Source: Cyclobacteriaceae bacterium
GTDB lineage: Bacteria > Bacteroidota > Bacteroidia > Cytophagales > Cyclobacteriaceae
Direction: 5' to 3'
Assembly (NCBI GenBank): GCA_026129485.1
Contig: JAHCHY010000017.1
Span: forward strand, 1 to 64,000
Length of the DNA: 64,000 nucleotides
Below, piece after piece: positions 1 through 11,751 of the stretch. A model generated the notes under the pieces. It did not search any database. It was not told the DNA's origin and worked only from the letters and a program-made list of their open reading frames with translations. The stretch's first letter is position 1, and each line of letters starts with the position of its first letter. Both the position numbers and the translations under genes were made by a program.

Positions 1-2873
1 ATGAGCTATTTATAAACAATGGCGACCTGACATTTACTGAAAGAGCCAAGGAATACGGCGTGGCCGATAAGGGTTTTTCCACTCACGCTGTATTTTTTGA
101 TTACGACCGTGATGGAGATCTTGACCTGTATATTTTGAATAACTCGTACCAGGCCATCGGTAGCTTTAACCTGATGAAAAATGAACGACCGAAAAGAGAT
201 TCGCTGGGAGGTGATAAGCTGATGCGAAATGATGGTAACCGATTTGTGGATGTTAGTGAGGAGGCCGGAATATATGGAAGCATTATAGGTTTTGGATTGG
301 GCGCCACCGTAGGGGATATTAATAAAGATGGCTGGCCGGATATTTATGTGTCCAATGATTTTTTTGAACGGGACTACCTTTATTTAAATAAGAAGGATGG
401 AACCTTTAAAGAGTGCCTGACAGACTTTATGAAATCGATCAGTGGGGCGTCCATGGGAGCTGATATGGCAGACGTTAATAATGATGGATTGCCTGATCTG
501 TTTGTTACGGAGATGTTGCCGCAAAGCAACGATAGGATAAAGACGGTTACAACATTTGAAAACTGGGATCGATACCAATATAATGTCAGGAATGATTACT
601 ATCATCAGTTTACCAGGAATACATTGCAGATCAACCAGGGCGATGCCAGATTCAGTGAGCTTAGCAGGCTTGCTAAAGTTGAAGCAACGGATTGGAGTTG
701 GGGAGCTTTGATTTTTGACATGGATAATGATGGATTAAAAGACATATTCGTAGCCAACGGTATTTACCAGGATTTGACCAATCAGGATTATTTACAATAT
801 ATTTCTAACGAGGAGGTGGTTAAATCCATAATAAGTGATAAAGGAGTAGATTACAAAAAGTTGGTGGATTTGATTCCATCTAACCCGGTAGCGAATTATG
901 CTTTTAAGAATACAGGAAATTTAACGTTTAAAAATGTAGCACAGGAATGGGGGCTGGGCGAACCAAATTTTTCTAATGGGTCAGCGTATGGCGATTTAGA
1001 TAATGATGGCGATTTAGACCTGGTGGTGAACCAGGTGAATTCAACGGCTTCAGTTTACAGGAATAAAAGTAATGAGTTGAACCCGCACGCCCGCTACCTG
1101 AAATTTTCGCTGAAAGGTACAAAAAGTAATACGCTGGCTATTGGCACTCGCATCGAGATAACGAAGGGAGATAACCAGTTCTACATTGAGCAATCCCCAA
1201 ACCGGGGCTTTGAATCGTCCGTTGATCCAAGACCAAATGTCGGATTAGGTGCAATTGATACGGTAGATGTTATCAAGTTATTCTGGCCGGATGGAAAATT
1301 AACCACGCTCAATAATGTTGCCACCAACCAGCTACTGGAGCTTGATCAAGCCTTGTCCAAGGAAGTCTTCTTAGCTGGCGAAAAAGATACTCACCAGCAT
1401 ATTTTCGAAGCTATAGCCCCGGTATTTGAATGGAGCCATACCGAAAATGATTTTGTTGATTTTGATCGTGATAAATTAACCTATCACATGATGAGCACCG
1501 AAGGGCCAAGAATTTCGGTTGCAGATGTAAATGGTGATGGCCTTGATGATTTGTTTGTGGGTGGAGCAAAGGATTCACCGGGACATTTATTTGTGCAAAC
1601 GCCTGCAGGTAGTTTTGAATCGCAACAACAGGATATTTGGTGGAACGACAAAGGCTCTGAAGACTTAGCAACCCTGTTTTTTGATGCTGATAATGATGGA
1701 GATTTAGATTTATATGTATGCAGCGGGGGAAACGAATTTGCAAAAATTTCAAATGCGTTAGCAGATCGTTTATACCTGAACCAGGGAAATGGAGTATTTA
1801 TTAAATCACCGCAGGCTTTGCCTACTTCTGTTTTTGAGAATAGTTCTGTAGTAAAATTTGCCGATTATGATCTTGATGGAGATAGAGATCTCTTTGTCGG
1901 CATTAGAAGTGAAGCATTTGCATACGGGCTGCCGGTTAATGGCTATATCCTTCAGAATAATGGCAAAGGTAAATTTGAAAATGTTACATCCGAAGTTGCA
2001 CCTGGTCTGACTAAGATCGGAATGATTACGGATGCCACCTGGGCTGATATTGATAATGATGGCGATTTGGACCTGCTGGTGATAGGCGAGTATATGTCAG
2101 TCAATGTTTTTGTAAACGATAAAGGTATATTCAGCCGAAGAGAATTGAGCAATCTGAAAGGATGGTGGAAGAGAATTGAAATGGCTGATGTGGATGCGGA
2201 TGGAGATATTGATTTTGTTGTAACAAATTATGGACTCAATTCCAGGTTCAGGGCTACACCGGAAAAGCCGGTTACCATGGTTGTTAATGATTTTGATAAA
2301 AACGGAACCATTGAGCAGATTTTATGCGCGTATAATGGCGAAAAGAGTTACCCTTTCGTGTTAAGGCATGATTTAACTGCCCAGATACCATCGCTTAAGA
2401 AAAAATACTTAAAATATGAGAATTTTAAGAACGAAACCATAACGGATATTTTCTCTAAGAGTGAGCTGAAGGATGCGGTTTACCTTGAGGCGCAGGAATT
2501 TCGATCGGGTTTGCTGATTAATGACGGAAACGGAAATTTTGAGTTTAAGCCATTGCCGATGGAGGCACAATATTCTCCCATGTACGCTATTGCAATAGGT
2601 GATTATGACGGAGATGGTAACCTGGATATATTGCTGGGAGGAAACCTGTACCGGGTTAAGCCTGAGATTGGAAGATATGATGCCAGCTATGGAGCTTTTT
2701 TAAAAGGTGATGGTAAAGGAAATTACCATGCTGTTTATAACCGATTAACGGGTTTAATTTTGGAAGGAGAGATACGCGACTTTGCCAGGATAAAGGTGAA
2801 AGATTCGGATGTGCTTATAGCATTGAGAAATAATGATAGCCCGCTTTTTTTTAAACTGAATTCAAAGAAGTAA
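1..2873 (+). CDS. FG-GAP/VCBS repeat protein with ASPIC/UnbV domain, 5' partial
   Basis: The reading frame is open to the left edge (first full codon at base 3), so the start lies outside the window; a GTG at 60 is only an internal Val. The visible 956 residues carry many calcium-binding FG-GAP/VCBS loops (DYDRDGDLDLY, DINKDGWPDIY, DLDNDGDLDLV, DADNDGDLDLY), which form a beta-propeller-like extracellular scaffold. An ASPIC/UnbV domain lies at about residues 362-440 (IGTRIEI, then NRGFESS, then WPDGK). The first visible residues align with about residue 143 of the next gene's product, so roughly 140 N-terminal residues are missing, presumably including the export signal. It is followed after 3 bp by its paralogue. 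Such proteins are probably surface or periplasmic and their substrate is unknown. Family call is firm, role is not. Confidence 0.85.
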   Translation, partial: ELFINNGDLTFTERAKEYGVADKGFSTHAVFFDYDRDGDLDLYILNNSYQAIGSFNLMKNERPKRDSLGGDKLMRNDGNRFVDVSEEAGIYGSIIGFGLGATVGDINKDGWPDIYVSNDFFERDYLYLNKKDGTFKECLTDFMKSISGASMGADMADVNNDGLPDLFVTEMLPQSNDRIKTVTTFENWDRYQYNVRNDYYHQFTRNTLQINQGDARFSELSRLAKVEATDWSWGALIFDMDNDGLKDIFVANGIYQDLTNQDYLQYISNEEVVKSIISDKGVDYKKLVDLIPSNPVANYAFKNTGNLTFKNVAQEWGLGEPNFSNGSAYGDLDNDGDLDLVVNQVNSTASVYRNKSNELNPHARYLKFSLKGTKSNTLAIGTRIEITKGDNQFYIEQSPNRGFESSVDPRPNVGLGAIDTVDVIKLFWPDGKLTTLNNVATNQLLELDQALSKEVFLAGEKDTHQHIFEAIAPVFEWSHTENDFVDFDRDKLTYHMMSTEGPRISVADVNGDGLDDLFVGGAKDSPGHLFVQTPAGSFESQQQDIWWNDKGSEDLATLFFDADNDGDLDLYVCSGGNEFAKISNALADRLYLNQGNGVFIKSPQALPTSVFENSSVVKFADYDLDGDRDLFVGIRSEAFAYGLPVNGYILQNNGKGKFENVTSEVAPGLTKIGMITDATWADIDNDGDLDLLVIGEYMSVNVFVNDKGIFSRRELSNLKGWWKRIEMADVDADGDIDFVVTNYGLNSRFRATPEKPVTMVVNDFDKNGTIEQILCAYNGEKSYPFVLRHDLTAQIPSLKKKYLKYENFKNETITDIFSKSELKDAVYLEAQEFRSGLLINDGNGNFEFKPLPMEAQYSPMYAIAIGDYDGDGNLDILLGGNLYRVKPEIGRYDASYGAFLKGDGKGNYHAVYNRLTGLILEGEIRDFARIKVKDSDVLIALRNNDSPLFFKLNSKK

Positions 2874-2876
2874 AAT

Positions 2877-5800
2877 TTGATTAAAAGATTTTTTGTTGGT
2901 GCGATTCTTATTTTTAATTTCTTTTCTTGTGAAGATAAGGTAGAGAACAATACGCTCTTCAGGGAAATTTTACCGCGTGAGTCTTCCATTTACTTTGTTA
3001 ATGAGTTATTGGAAAACGACCAGTTTAATATTGTGGAGTATCTCTACTACTACAATGGCGGTGGCGTTGCAATAGGTGATCTTAATGGAGACGGCCTTCC
3101 GGAAATTTATTTTACAAGTAACCAGGGGGCGAATAAACTATACCTTAATAAGGGGAACTTTCAATTTGAAGACATAACCGAGAGTGCGCATGTTGCGGGC
3201 AGTGGTAACTGGACCACCGGGGTTACAATGGCAGATGTGAATGCAGACGGGCTACTGGACATTTACGTTTGTGGAGTTGGTAACTATAAGTCATTTGATG
3301 GATTCAACCAGCTCTTTATTAATAATGGCGACCTTACCTTTACCGAGCAGGCTGCAAACTATGGATTAGACTTTAAAGGCTTTTCTACACAGGCTGGATT
3401 TTTTGATTTTGATTTAGATGGAGATCTGGATATGTACCTGCTTAACCATTCGGTGCATACCCAACGATCTTTCGGCCAGGTATCCTTACGAAATCAACGC
3501 GATAACCTGGCAGGAGACAGGCTATATAAAAATCAACTGGCGGAGACAGGTAAAACCTTTTTTGTAGATGTAACAAATGAAGCCGGAATTTTCTCAAGCC
3601 AGATAGGTTATGGTTTGGGCTTAGCTTTTTCAGATTTAAACAGGGATAATTACCCGGATATCTATGTTTCAAATGATTTTCATGAAAATGATTACCTGTA
3701 TATTAATCAGAAAGACGGAACCTTCAGGCTCGAAACTGCTGAGAGTTTTCCGCATACCAGCAGATTTAGTATGGGGAATGATGTGGCGGATATAAATAAT
3801 GACGGCTGGTCTGATATTGTTACACTGGATATGCTTCCGCGAGAAGAATCTGTTATCAAAACCTCAGCAGGTGAAGATACTTACGAGGTTTACAAGTTTA
3901 AGCTTCAGTTTGGTTATGGTAAGCAGGTATCGCGGAATGCATTGCAGCTAAACAGGGGAACAGTTGATTCGGGCAGGCTGATATTCTCGGATATAGCACA
4001 GGTTGCCGGGGTAGAGGCAACAGATTGGAGCTGGTCCCCGTTGGCAGTAGATTTTGACGGTGATGGCTGGAAAGACTTGTTTATATCCAATGGTATAGTA
4101 AAAAGACCTAACGATCTTGATTATATTAATTATCTGGATAGTGATTCAAGCGGTAACCGGGATAGTAAGGCGCTGATTTCCAAAATGCCGGATGGAAGCG
4201 TAAGTAACTTTATATACAAGAACAATCGTAACCTCACTTTTTCTGACGAAACTGTTTCATGGGGACTTTGGAATCTGGGGTTCTCAAATGGCGCTGCATA
4301 TGGCGATTTGGATAACGATGGCGATCCTGATCTGGTTATCAACCGGATAAACGAACCCGCGTTATTGTATCGTAATGAATCCTCTCCGGGTAAGTTTTTA
4401 AAAATTTCTTTAAAAGATGGCGTTACAAAAGGTAATCCATCGGGAATTGGCGCTCGTATCAGTGTCAGCTATGGAGATGTTACCCAGGTGCAGGAGGTTC
4501 AGGCAAACCGTGGCTGGTGTTCATCGTCAGATACAAGGCTAACTTTTGCAAGGCTTGATACACTGAACAGCGCTAAAATACAGGTGGTGTGGCCTGGTGG
4601 CGATGTTACAGAGCTCGATTCGAAATCAAAGCATGTGGTAATAGAACGTCAGGCAGACGCTATTAACCAAAATCAACGTGTAGAGAAGGCCCCTTTAATG
4701 CGTCAGGTCAACCTGTTTTCTGTTAAGCATGAAGAAGATGATTTCAATGCCTTTAACAGGGAATCATTAATACCGCACATGCTCTCTACCCAGGGCCCTC
4801 CGGTTGTTGTTGCCGATTGTAATGGAGATGGTATAGATGATTTGTTTATTGGAGGCGGGAAGGGGCAGGCGGGAGCGCTCTTATTACAGAATAGAAGCGG
4901 TAAGTTTTCCGGGAAAATAATACCTGATTTTATAAAGCATAAGGCGGCCGAAGATACAGATGCCGCCTTTGTGGATGTGGATGCAGATGGCGATGTAGAC
5001 CTGGTGGTAGTGTCAGGTGGACAGGAGGAATTGGATAACCGGACTTTACTGATGCCGCGGCTTTATTTGAATGATGGAGCTGGCAATTTTACGTATTCCG
5101 AAGAGGCCTTTTCAAATATCTACCTGCACGCCTCTTGTGTAAGGCCTTATGATTTTGATGGAGATGGCGATATAGATCTGTTTATCGGTGCTTCTGTTAT
5201 GCCCTTTCTTTACGGGATGAGCCCGGTTAGCTACTTATTGGAAAATGATGGAAAAGGTAAGTTTACTCCGGTAGTGGACTGGCTGGGGCGTTCCGAATTT
5301 GATAATCCTACAAGGGTCAGGCCGGGTATGGTTAAAGATGCAAAGTGGATATATATCAACCAGGATAAGCTGCCTGATCTTGTCCTGGCGGGTGAATGGA
5401 TGCCTATTACAGTTTTAATACAACAACCCGATCGTAAATTTAAAAATGCAACAAATGAATTTGCATTAGCCGAAACGAATGGTTGGTGGAATGCCCTGGA
5501 AGTTGCTGATTTTGATAATGACGGTGATTTGGATTTAATAGCAGGTAATCTTGGTCTTAACTCCAGGATTAAAGTTTCGCAGGATAAACCATTATGGATG
5601 TACGTGGGTGATTTTGATTCAAACGGAGGTTCGGACCATATACTTGTGTACTATAATGGAGAGAATAACTATCCGTTTGCTTCACGCGATCAATTGGTTA
5701 AGCAAATACCATCCTTGAAAAAGAAGTTCCCGGATTACAAAGCATACCGGGATGTAAAGCTGGAAGATATTATTACTCCGGTTCAAAAAGGTAATTCGGC

Positions 5801-6191
5801 TTTAATGCGGGTAACCGAGCTCAGGTCTGTTTTCCTGCGAAACAATGGAGGCAGTTTTTCAGTTGAGCCCTTGCCCGTGGAAGCCCAGCACTTTCCTGTT
5901 TACGGTATTTTAGCAGATGATGTAAACCGGGATGGGAATGTTGACCTGCTCCTGGTTGGAAACCTGGAAGCAACACAGCCTGATTTCGGAGCTTATGATG
6001 CCGGTATAGGATTATTGCTTTTGGGTGATGGGAAGGGTGGCTTTGATACAATTGAACCAATGGTGTCCGGGTTTGTAGTTAAAGGAGAAGGGCGTGGAGT
6101 TGTCCGGGTAAAGTCCCCCGGTTCAAATGGTGCTGATTACGTGGTAAGCAGGAACAGCAATACGGTGCTAACCTTTAAAAGATCTGATTGA
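2877..6191 (+). CDS. FG-GAP/VCBS repeat lipoprotein with ASPIC/UnbV domain
   Basis: 1104 residues. The TTG start at 2877 is chosen because it directly gives a lipoprotein signal, MIKRFFVGAILIFNFFSC, with the lipid Cys at residue 18; it lies 3 bp after the previous stop, so the two genes are co-transcribed. Two blocks of Asp-rich FG-GAP/VCBS repeats (DLNGDGLPEIY, DFDLDGDLDMY, DVDADGDVDLV, DFDGDGDIDLF) flank an ASPIC/UnbV domain at about 505-582 (IGARISV, NRGWCSS, WPGGD). It is a tandem paralogue of the upstream gene with the same domain order along the full length. Expected to be membrane-anchored and exposed. Pairs of such proteins next to a haloperoxidase-like gene, as here, are seen in other Bacteroidota; a part in polymer or glycan handling is plausible but not shown. 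Confidence 0.85.
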   Translation: MIKRFFVGAILIFNFFSCEDKVENNTLFREILPRESSIYFVNELLENDQFNIVEYLYYYNGGGVAIGDLNGDGLPEIYFTSNQGANKLYLNKGNFQFEDITESAHVAGSGNWTTGVTMADVNADGLLDIYVCGVGNYKSFDGFNQLFINNGDLTFTEQAANYGLDFKGFSTQAGFFDFDLDGDLDMYLLNHSVHTQRSFGQVSLRNQRDNLAGDRLYKNQLAETGKTFFVDVTNEAGIFSSQIGYGLGLAFSDLNRDNYPDIYVSNDFHENDYLYINQKDGTFRLETAESFPHTSRFSMGNDVADINNDGWSDIVTLDMLPREESVIKTSAGEDTYEVYKFKLQFGYGKQVSRNALQLNRGTVDSGRLIFSDIAQVAGVEATDWSWSPLAVDFDGDGWKDLFISNGIVKRPNDLDYINYLDSDSSGNRDSKALISKMPDGSVSNFIYKNNRNLTFSDETVSWGLWNLGFSNGAAYGDLDNDGDPDLVINRINEPALLYRNESSPGKFLKISLKDGVTKGNPSGIGARISVSYGDVTQVQEVQANRGWCSSSDTRLTFARLDTLNSAKIQVVWPGGDVTELDSKSKHVVIERQADAINQNQRVEKAPLMRQVNLFSVKHEEDDFNAFNRESLIPHMLSTQGPPVVVADCNGDGIDDLFIGGGKGQAGALLLQNRSGKFSGKIIPDFIKHKAAEDTDAAFVDVDADGDVDLVVVSGGQEELDNRTLLMPRLYLNDGAGNFTYSEEAFSNIYLHASCVRPYDFDGDGDIDLFIGASVMPFLYGMSPVSYLLENDGKGKFTPVVDWLGRSEFDNPTRVRPGMVKDAKWIYINQDKLPDLVLAGEWMPITVLIQQPDRKFKNATNEFALAETNGWWNALEVADFDNDGDLDLIAGNLGLNSRIKVSQDKPLWMYVGDFDSNGGSDHILVYYNGENNYPFASRDQLVKQIPSLKKKFPDYKAYRDVKLEDIITPVQKGNSALMRVTELRSVFLRNNGGSFSVEPLPVEAQHFPVYGILADDVNRDGNVDLLLVGNLEATQPDFGAYDAGIGLLLLGDGKGGFDTIEPMVSGFVVKGEGRGVVRVKSPGSNGADYVVSRNSNTVLTFKRSD

Positions 6192-6295
6192 TTAATTAGT
6201 TCATACCTGGCATGGTAATAGGAAAATTTAACGAAAGTAGTTTAAACACATTTGAACAGCCTTTATATTGCATAAAAAAACAAGTTTTATTTCAA

Positions 6296-7612
6296 ATGAA
6301 ACGCATTCATATTGCAGGACTTGTTCTGCTTTTCTCTTGTTCGGGTGGTTCAACTGAATATAAATCCAAAGTTCAGGAGCCTGAATTTTTGCATCGCACG
6401 TTAAAGCAGATTACGGATGTAATTGTGCATGATATATTTTCTCCACCGGTAGCCAGCCGTATTTATGCATATTCAACAGTTGCTGCTTATGAAGTTGCTA
6501 TTCACCAGGACAGCAGCTATGTTTCGCTTGCGGGCCAGCTTAACGGATTGACAGAAACACCCAGGCCTGAGCAAGGCCTGGAGTATTGCTTTCCCATATC
6601 GGCTATGCAGGCCATGTTCAAGGTGGGGCGTACCCTTGTTTTTTCCGAGGATAAGATGGATGCATACTATGCCGGGCTGATGAAGGAAATTGACGCAATG
6701 GATGTGCCGGACGATGTTTTGAAGCGATCTGTTGAGTACGGCAACAAAGTGGCTGACCATATCATCGCCTGGTCCTCCGGGGATAATTACAAGCAAACCC
6801 GTTCATTCCCCAAGTACTCCATATCAAATGATCCGTCCACCTGGAAACCAACACCCCCGGCATACATGGACGCTGTTGAGCCGCATTGGAATAAAATCCG
6901 TCCATTTGCGATTGATTCAGCGGCACAATTTGTACCGCAGCCGCCAACACCGTTTTCAACAATTAAGGGAAGTGATTTTTACAAAGATGCCTATGCCGTT
7001 TACGAGGCGGGTAAAAACCTGACGGCCGAGCAACGTGAAATTGCTTTCTTCTGGGACTGTAATCCTTTTATGATGAATGTAAAAGGGCACGTGATGTTTG
7101 CGACCAAAAAGATTTCGCCAGGCGGGCATTGGATTAATATCACGGCAACGGCATGCCGCCAGGCGGATGCAGATATTGTGAGGTCTGCAGAGGCCTATGT
7201 TCGGGTGTCCCTGTCGCTGGTGGATGGATTCATTAGCTGCTGGGACGAAAAATACAGAAGCTTGCTGATCAGGCCGGAAACCTATATCAACCAGTACATA
7301 GATGAAAACTGGGTGCCGGTGCTTCAAACACCGCCTTTCCCGGAATACACCAGCGGGCATAGTGTAATTTCAGCAGCAGCAGCAGCAGCGCTTACAGGCG
7401 TTTTTGGAGAATCTTTTGCATTCACCGATTCAACTGAGATAGAGTTTGGGCTGGGCATTCGATCCTTTACCTCTTTTAACCAGGCTGCAGACGAAGCAGC
7501 GGTAAGCAGATTCTATGGTGGTATTCATTACATACCGGCTTGCGAGATTGGTAAACAGGAAGGAGCTGCATTAGGCGAATTTATCCGCAAGAAAATCCGG
7601 ACACACGAGTAA
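6296..7612 (+). CDS. Vanadium-dependent haloperoxidase / PAP2-type lipoprotein
   Basis: 438 residues from the ATG at 6296. An in-frame ATG at 6212 would add 28 residues ahead of the signal peptide, whereas 6296 yields MKRIHIAGLVLLFSC, a lipoprotein signal with Cys15. The C-terminal half has the PAP2/haloperoxidase anion pocket: YTSGHS (Ser353, His355) and SRFYGGIHY (Arg405, His411). In this superfamily these residues bind vanadate or phosphate and His411 would be the axial ligand or nucleophile. True haloperoxidase activity cannot be told from acid phosphatase activity by sequence alone. The gene follows the FG-GAP pair by about 100 bp. A run of GCA codons at 7371-7385 encodes an Ala stretch next to the SGH motif; it is ordinary coding sequence. 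Confidence 0.82.
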   Translation: MKRIHIAGLVLLFSCSGGSTEYKSKVQEPEFLHRTLKQITDVIVHDIFSPPVASRIYAYSTVAAYEVAIHQDSSYVSLAGQLNGLTETPRPEQGLEYCFPISAMQAMFKVGRTLVFSEDKMDAYYAGLMKEIDAMDVPDDVLKRSVEYGNKVADHIIAWSSGDNYKQTRSFPKYSISNDPSTWKPTPPAYMDAVEPHWNKIRPFAIDSAAQFVPQPPTPFSTIKGSDFYKDAYAVYEAGKNLTAEQREIAFFWDCNPFMMNVKGHVMFATKKISPGGHWINITATACRQADADIVRSAEAYVRVSLSLVDGFISCWDEKYRSLLIRPETYINQYIDENWVPVLQTPPFPEYTSGHSVISAAAAAALTGVFGESFAFTDSTEIEFGLGIRSFTSFNQAADEAAVSRFYGGIHYIPACEIGKQEGAALGEFIRKKIRTHE

Positions 7613-7763
7613 GAATAAACTCTACTTAGAAAATTTCAGGATTCATTTCCTATATTTCATTTAAGAATCTGGTTATGCCGGCTGATTTTGAATCGGTCGA
7701 GTGTTAACCTGCCGCGAGCAAGGTGTCAGCCAGATTTATGTATCAATAAACCCAATCGTTAAA

Positions 7764-8468
7764 ATGAATCCCTACCTCGGAGAATTTTTAGGAACGCTGC
7801 TGCTCATTTTATTAGGTGAAGGAGTAGTGGCAGGTGTAGTATTAAAAGGAACGAAGTCAGAAAATGCCGGGTGGCTAACGATATGCGTGGCATGGGGACT
7901 TGCCGTAGCATTTGGCATTTATGCGGTAGGCGAATACAGTGGCGCTCATTTAAACCCGGCTATTACAATAGCGCTTGCAGCAGCAGGAGATTTTGAATGG
8001 AGCCGGGTAGCCGGTTATTGCCTGGCACAGGTTAGCGGGGCGTTTACAGGCGCAGTCCTGGTTTGGCTTTTTTATTTCCCGCATTGGAAAGCAACTTCTG
8101 ATGCAGCCGCCAAGCTTGCTGTGTTTTCAACAGCGCCTGCTATACGACACACCGTGTCCAATGTGCTGAGTGAATTGATCGCTACAGCCATCCTGGTATT
8201 TGCGATTCTTTTTATCGGGGTAAACGAATTTACACAAGGCCTCAAGCCTTTGGTAGTGGGCTTGCTTATCGTATCCATCGGCTTGAGCCTGGGCGGTACA
8301 ACCGGTTTTGCCATTAACCCCGCGCGCGACCTGGGGCCACGCATTGCGCATGCAATTTTACCGGTTGCCGGCAAGGGTTCGTCCGACTGGGGATATGCCT
8401 GGATTCCGGTAGCAGGGCCGGTTGCCGGAGGTATTCTGGGAGCTGTTTTATTCAAGCTTATCTATTAG
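7764..8468 (+). CDS. glpF: Glycerol facilitator (aquaglyceroporin)
   Basis: 234 residues from the ATG at 7764. An in-frame start at 7701 gives a hydrophilic leader unlike the family, so I reject it. Six membrane segments and two half-helices are present with the aquaporin motifs HLNPAI (Asn64) and INPARD (Asn185). Asp189 after the second NPAR is the residue that marks glycerol-conducting members. It conducts glycerol across the inner membrane. First gene of glpF-glpK-glpD, 6 bp before glpK. A near-match to the -7 box, TATATTTC, lies at about 7651, but I do not call a promoter. Confidence 0.95.
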   Translation: MNPYLGEFLGTLLLILLGEGVVAGVVLKGTKSENAGWLTICVAWGLAVAFGIYAVGEYSGAHLNPAITIALAAAGDFEWSRVAGYCLAQVSGAFTGAVLVWLFYFPHWKATSDAAAKLAVFSTAPAIRHTVSNVLSELIATAILVFAILFIGVNEFTQGLKPLVVGLLIVSIGLSLGGTTGFAINPARDLGPRIAHAILPVAGKGSSDWGYAWIPVAGPVAGGILGAVLFKLIY

Positions 8469-9965
<1,497 letters not shown>

Positions 9966-9968
9966 GCT

Positions 9969-11615
9969 ATGAATCGCGCGGCAAACGTACTCGCACTTCA
10001 ATCTGCCCAATATGATTTGCTGGTAATTGGCGGTGGAATAACAGGAGCCGGCATTGCGCTGGATGCAGCCGCACGCGGATTAAAGACTGCGCTGGTGGAG
10101 AAAGATGATTTTGCTTCAGGTACCAGCAGCCGGTCCACCAAGCTGATTCATGGCGGGTTAAGGTATTTAAAGCAGCTTGAATTTGCGCTGGTTAAAGAAG
10201 TGGGGAGCGAACGAGCCATCGTGCACAGGCTGGCGCCACATCTGGTTGTGCCCGAAAAAATGTTGCTGCCACTCTATGAAAAGCGGGGGCTGGGATATTG
10301 GTTAACCTCAATCGGGTTAAAAATTTATGATTGGCTGGCCGGGGTGAAACCGGAAGATCAGCGCAAGATGCTCACGCGGCTTCAAACGCTTAATCATGAA
10401 CCATTGCTTAAAAAAGATGATGTAAAAGGCGGGGCTATCTATGCCGAGTATCGTACCGATGATGCCCGCCTCACCATCGAAATCATGAAGCTCGCTGCCC
10501 GGAAAGGTGCCTGTGTGGCCAACTATATTGAAGTAACGGGTTTTCTTTATTCCCGGGATGCGATTTCCGGGGCTTTGGTGGTTGATGGCATTACCGGGAA
10601 CAGGTTTTCAATTGATGCTAAGATTGTTGTGAATGCTACCGGCCCGTGGGTGGATGAGCTTCGTATCCTGAACCAGTCAAGACAGGGAAAGCAATTACAC
10701 CTTACCAAAGGTGTGCACATTGTTGTTCCGTTTCATCGCCTGCCCGTACACCAGGCTATTTATTTCGATGTGCCTGACGGGCGAATGATTTTTGCAATTC
10801 CGCGTGGTCGTATAACCTATATCGGGACAACCGATACCGATTACGAGGGCAATAAGGATCGTGTGCTGGCTTTGCGCAATGATGTGGATTATATTTTAAA
10901 TGCCGTTAATGAAACCTTTCCGTCTGTATTGCTTACGCTGGCCGATGTGGAATCCAGTTGGGCGGGTTTACGGCCCCTGATCCATGAAGAAGGAAAGTCA
11001 GCGTCCGAATTATCACGTAAAGATGAAATTTTTGAATCGCCAACCGGGCTGATTTCCATTGCCGGGGGAAAGCTTACCGGTTACAGGAAGATGGCCGAGC
11101 GTGTTGTGGATAAAGTAATTGAACAGCAGTTTGAATCGCGCGACCTGGAGCCCTGCAATACCGACCAGATGATTTTGCCGGGTGGTGATTTTAAAAGCTA
11201 TGATGAAGTGAAGAAGCTGGAGGCCGAGCTTGCCGCACGGCTGGGTGCGCTCAACCTTCGCGGGAATGAAGCGACCAACCTGGTTCATTTGTATGGCACG
11301 CAGGCATTGATAATTGCAGCGCATTTTGAACAGCATCAAACCGGTGAGCCGGAGCTGGACTTACTGCTGGCACAGGCTTGGTTTGGCATCCACCACGAAA
11401 TGGCGATAACCCCGCTCGATCTGATCAATCGGAGAAGCGGATTTTTATATTTTAACCGTCCCAAGATGATCCGCCATGCTGTTGCTGTTGTAGATTATTT
11501 TGGCAGCATGAATAAGTGGGATAAGGAAACGATTGACCGGTACCAGGAACAGGTTCAGCATGCATTAACGGAAGTAACCCGGTTTGACCCTGATTTTTCT
11601 ACCATAAAAAAGTGA
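9969..11615 (+). CDS. glpD: Glycerol-3-phosphate dehydrogenase, FAD-dependent
   Basis: 548 residues. Oxidises glycerol-3-phosphate to dihydroxyacetone phosphate at the membrane and passes electrons to quinone. The N-terminal dinucleotide fold VIGGGITGAGIALDAA (about residues 19-34) binds FAD, followed by the family signature GTSSRSTKLIHGGLRYL. The C-terminal alpha-helical cap typical of GlpD is complete. Last gene of the glycerol operon. The 136 bp that follow contain no clear hairpin terminator. Confidence 0.96.
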   Translation: MNRAANVLALQSAQYDLLVIGGGITGAGIALDAAARGLKTALVEKDDFASGTSSRSTKLIHGGLRYLKQLEFALVKEVGSERAIVHRLAPHLVVPEKMLLPLYEKRGLGYWLTSIGLKIYDWLAGVKPEDQRKMLTRLQTLNHEPLLKKDDVKGGAIYAEYRTDDARLTIEIMKLAARKGACVANYIEVTGFLYSRDAISGALVVDGITGNRFSIDAKIVVNATGPWVDELRILNQSRQGKQLHLTKGVHIVVPFHRLPVHQAIYFDVPDGRMIFAIPRGRITYIGTTDTDYEGNKDRVLALRNDVDYILNAVNETFPSVLLTLADVESSWAGLRPLIHEEGKSASELSRKDEIFESPTGLISIAGGKLTGYRKMAERVVDKVIEQQFESRDLEPCNTDQMILPGGDFKSYDEVKKLEAELAARLGALNLRGNEATNLVHLYGTQALIIAAHFEQHQTGEPELDLLLAQAWFGIHHEMAITPLDLINRRSGFLYFNRPKMIRHAVAVVDYFGSMNKWDKETIDRYQEQVQHALTEVTRFDPDFSTIKK

Positions 11616-11751
11616 GATCACACCCTTACTTTTTCTGATCCGGTTACTAACTTACCAAGGCAAGTAACACGTGTTTTCCGGACACTTCACCAGGATAAAT
11701 ACGGCAGGTGTTTACAGGCGTAAAGACTGATTTTTTATTTTAAATCTACCG

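Noticed and set aside
7368..7390. GCA trinucleotide run
   Set aside because: Encodes an Ala stretch in the haloperoxidase-like protein; too short to treat as a phase-variable tract.
11616..11751. Terminator or regulatory hairpin after glpD (GTTACT ... AGTAAC)
   Set aside because: Six-base arms with a 14-nt loop and no T tract; too weak to call.
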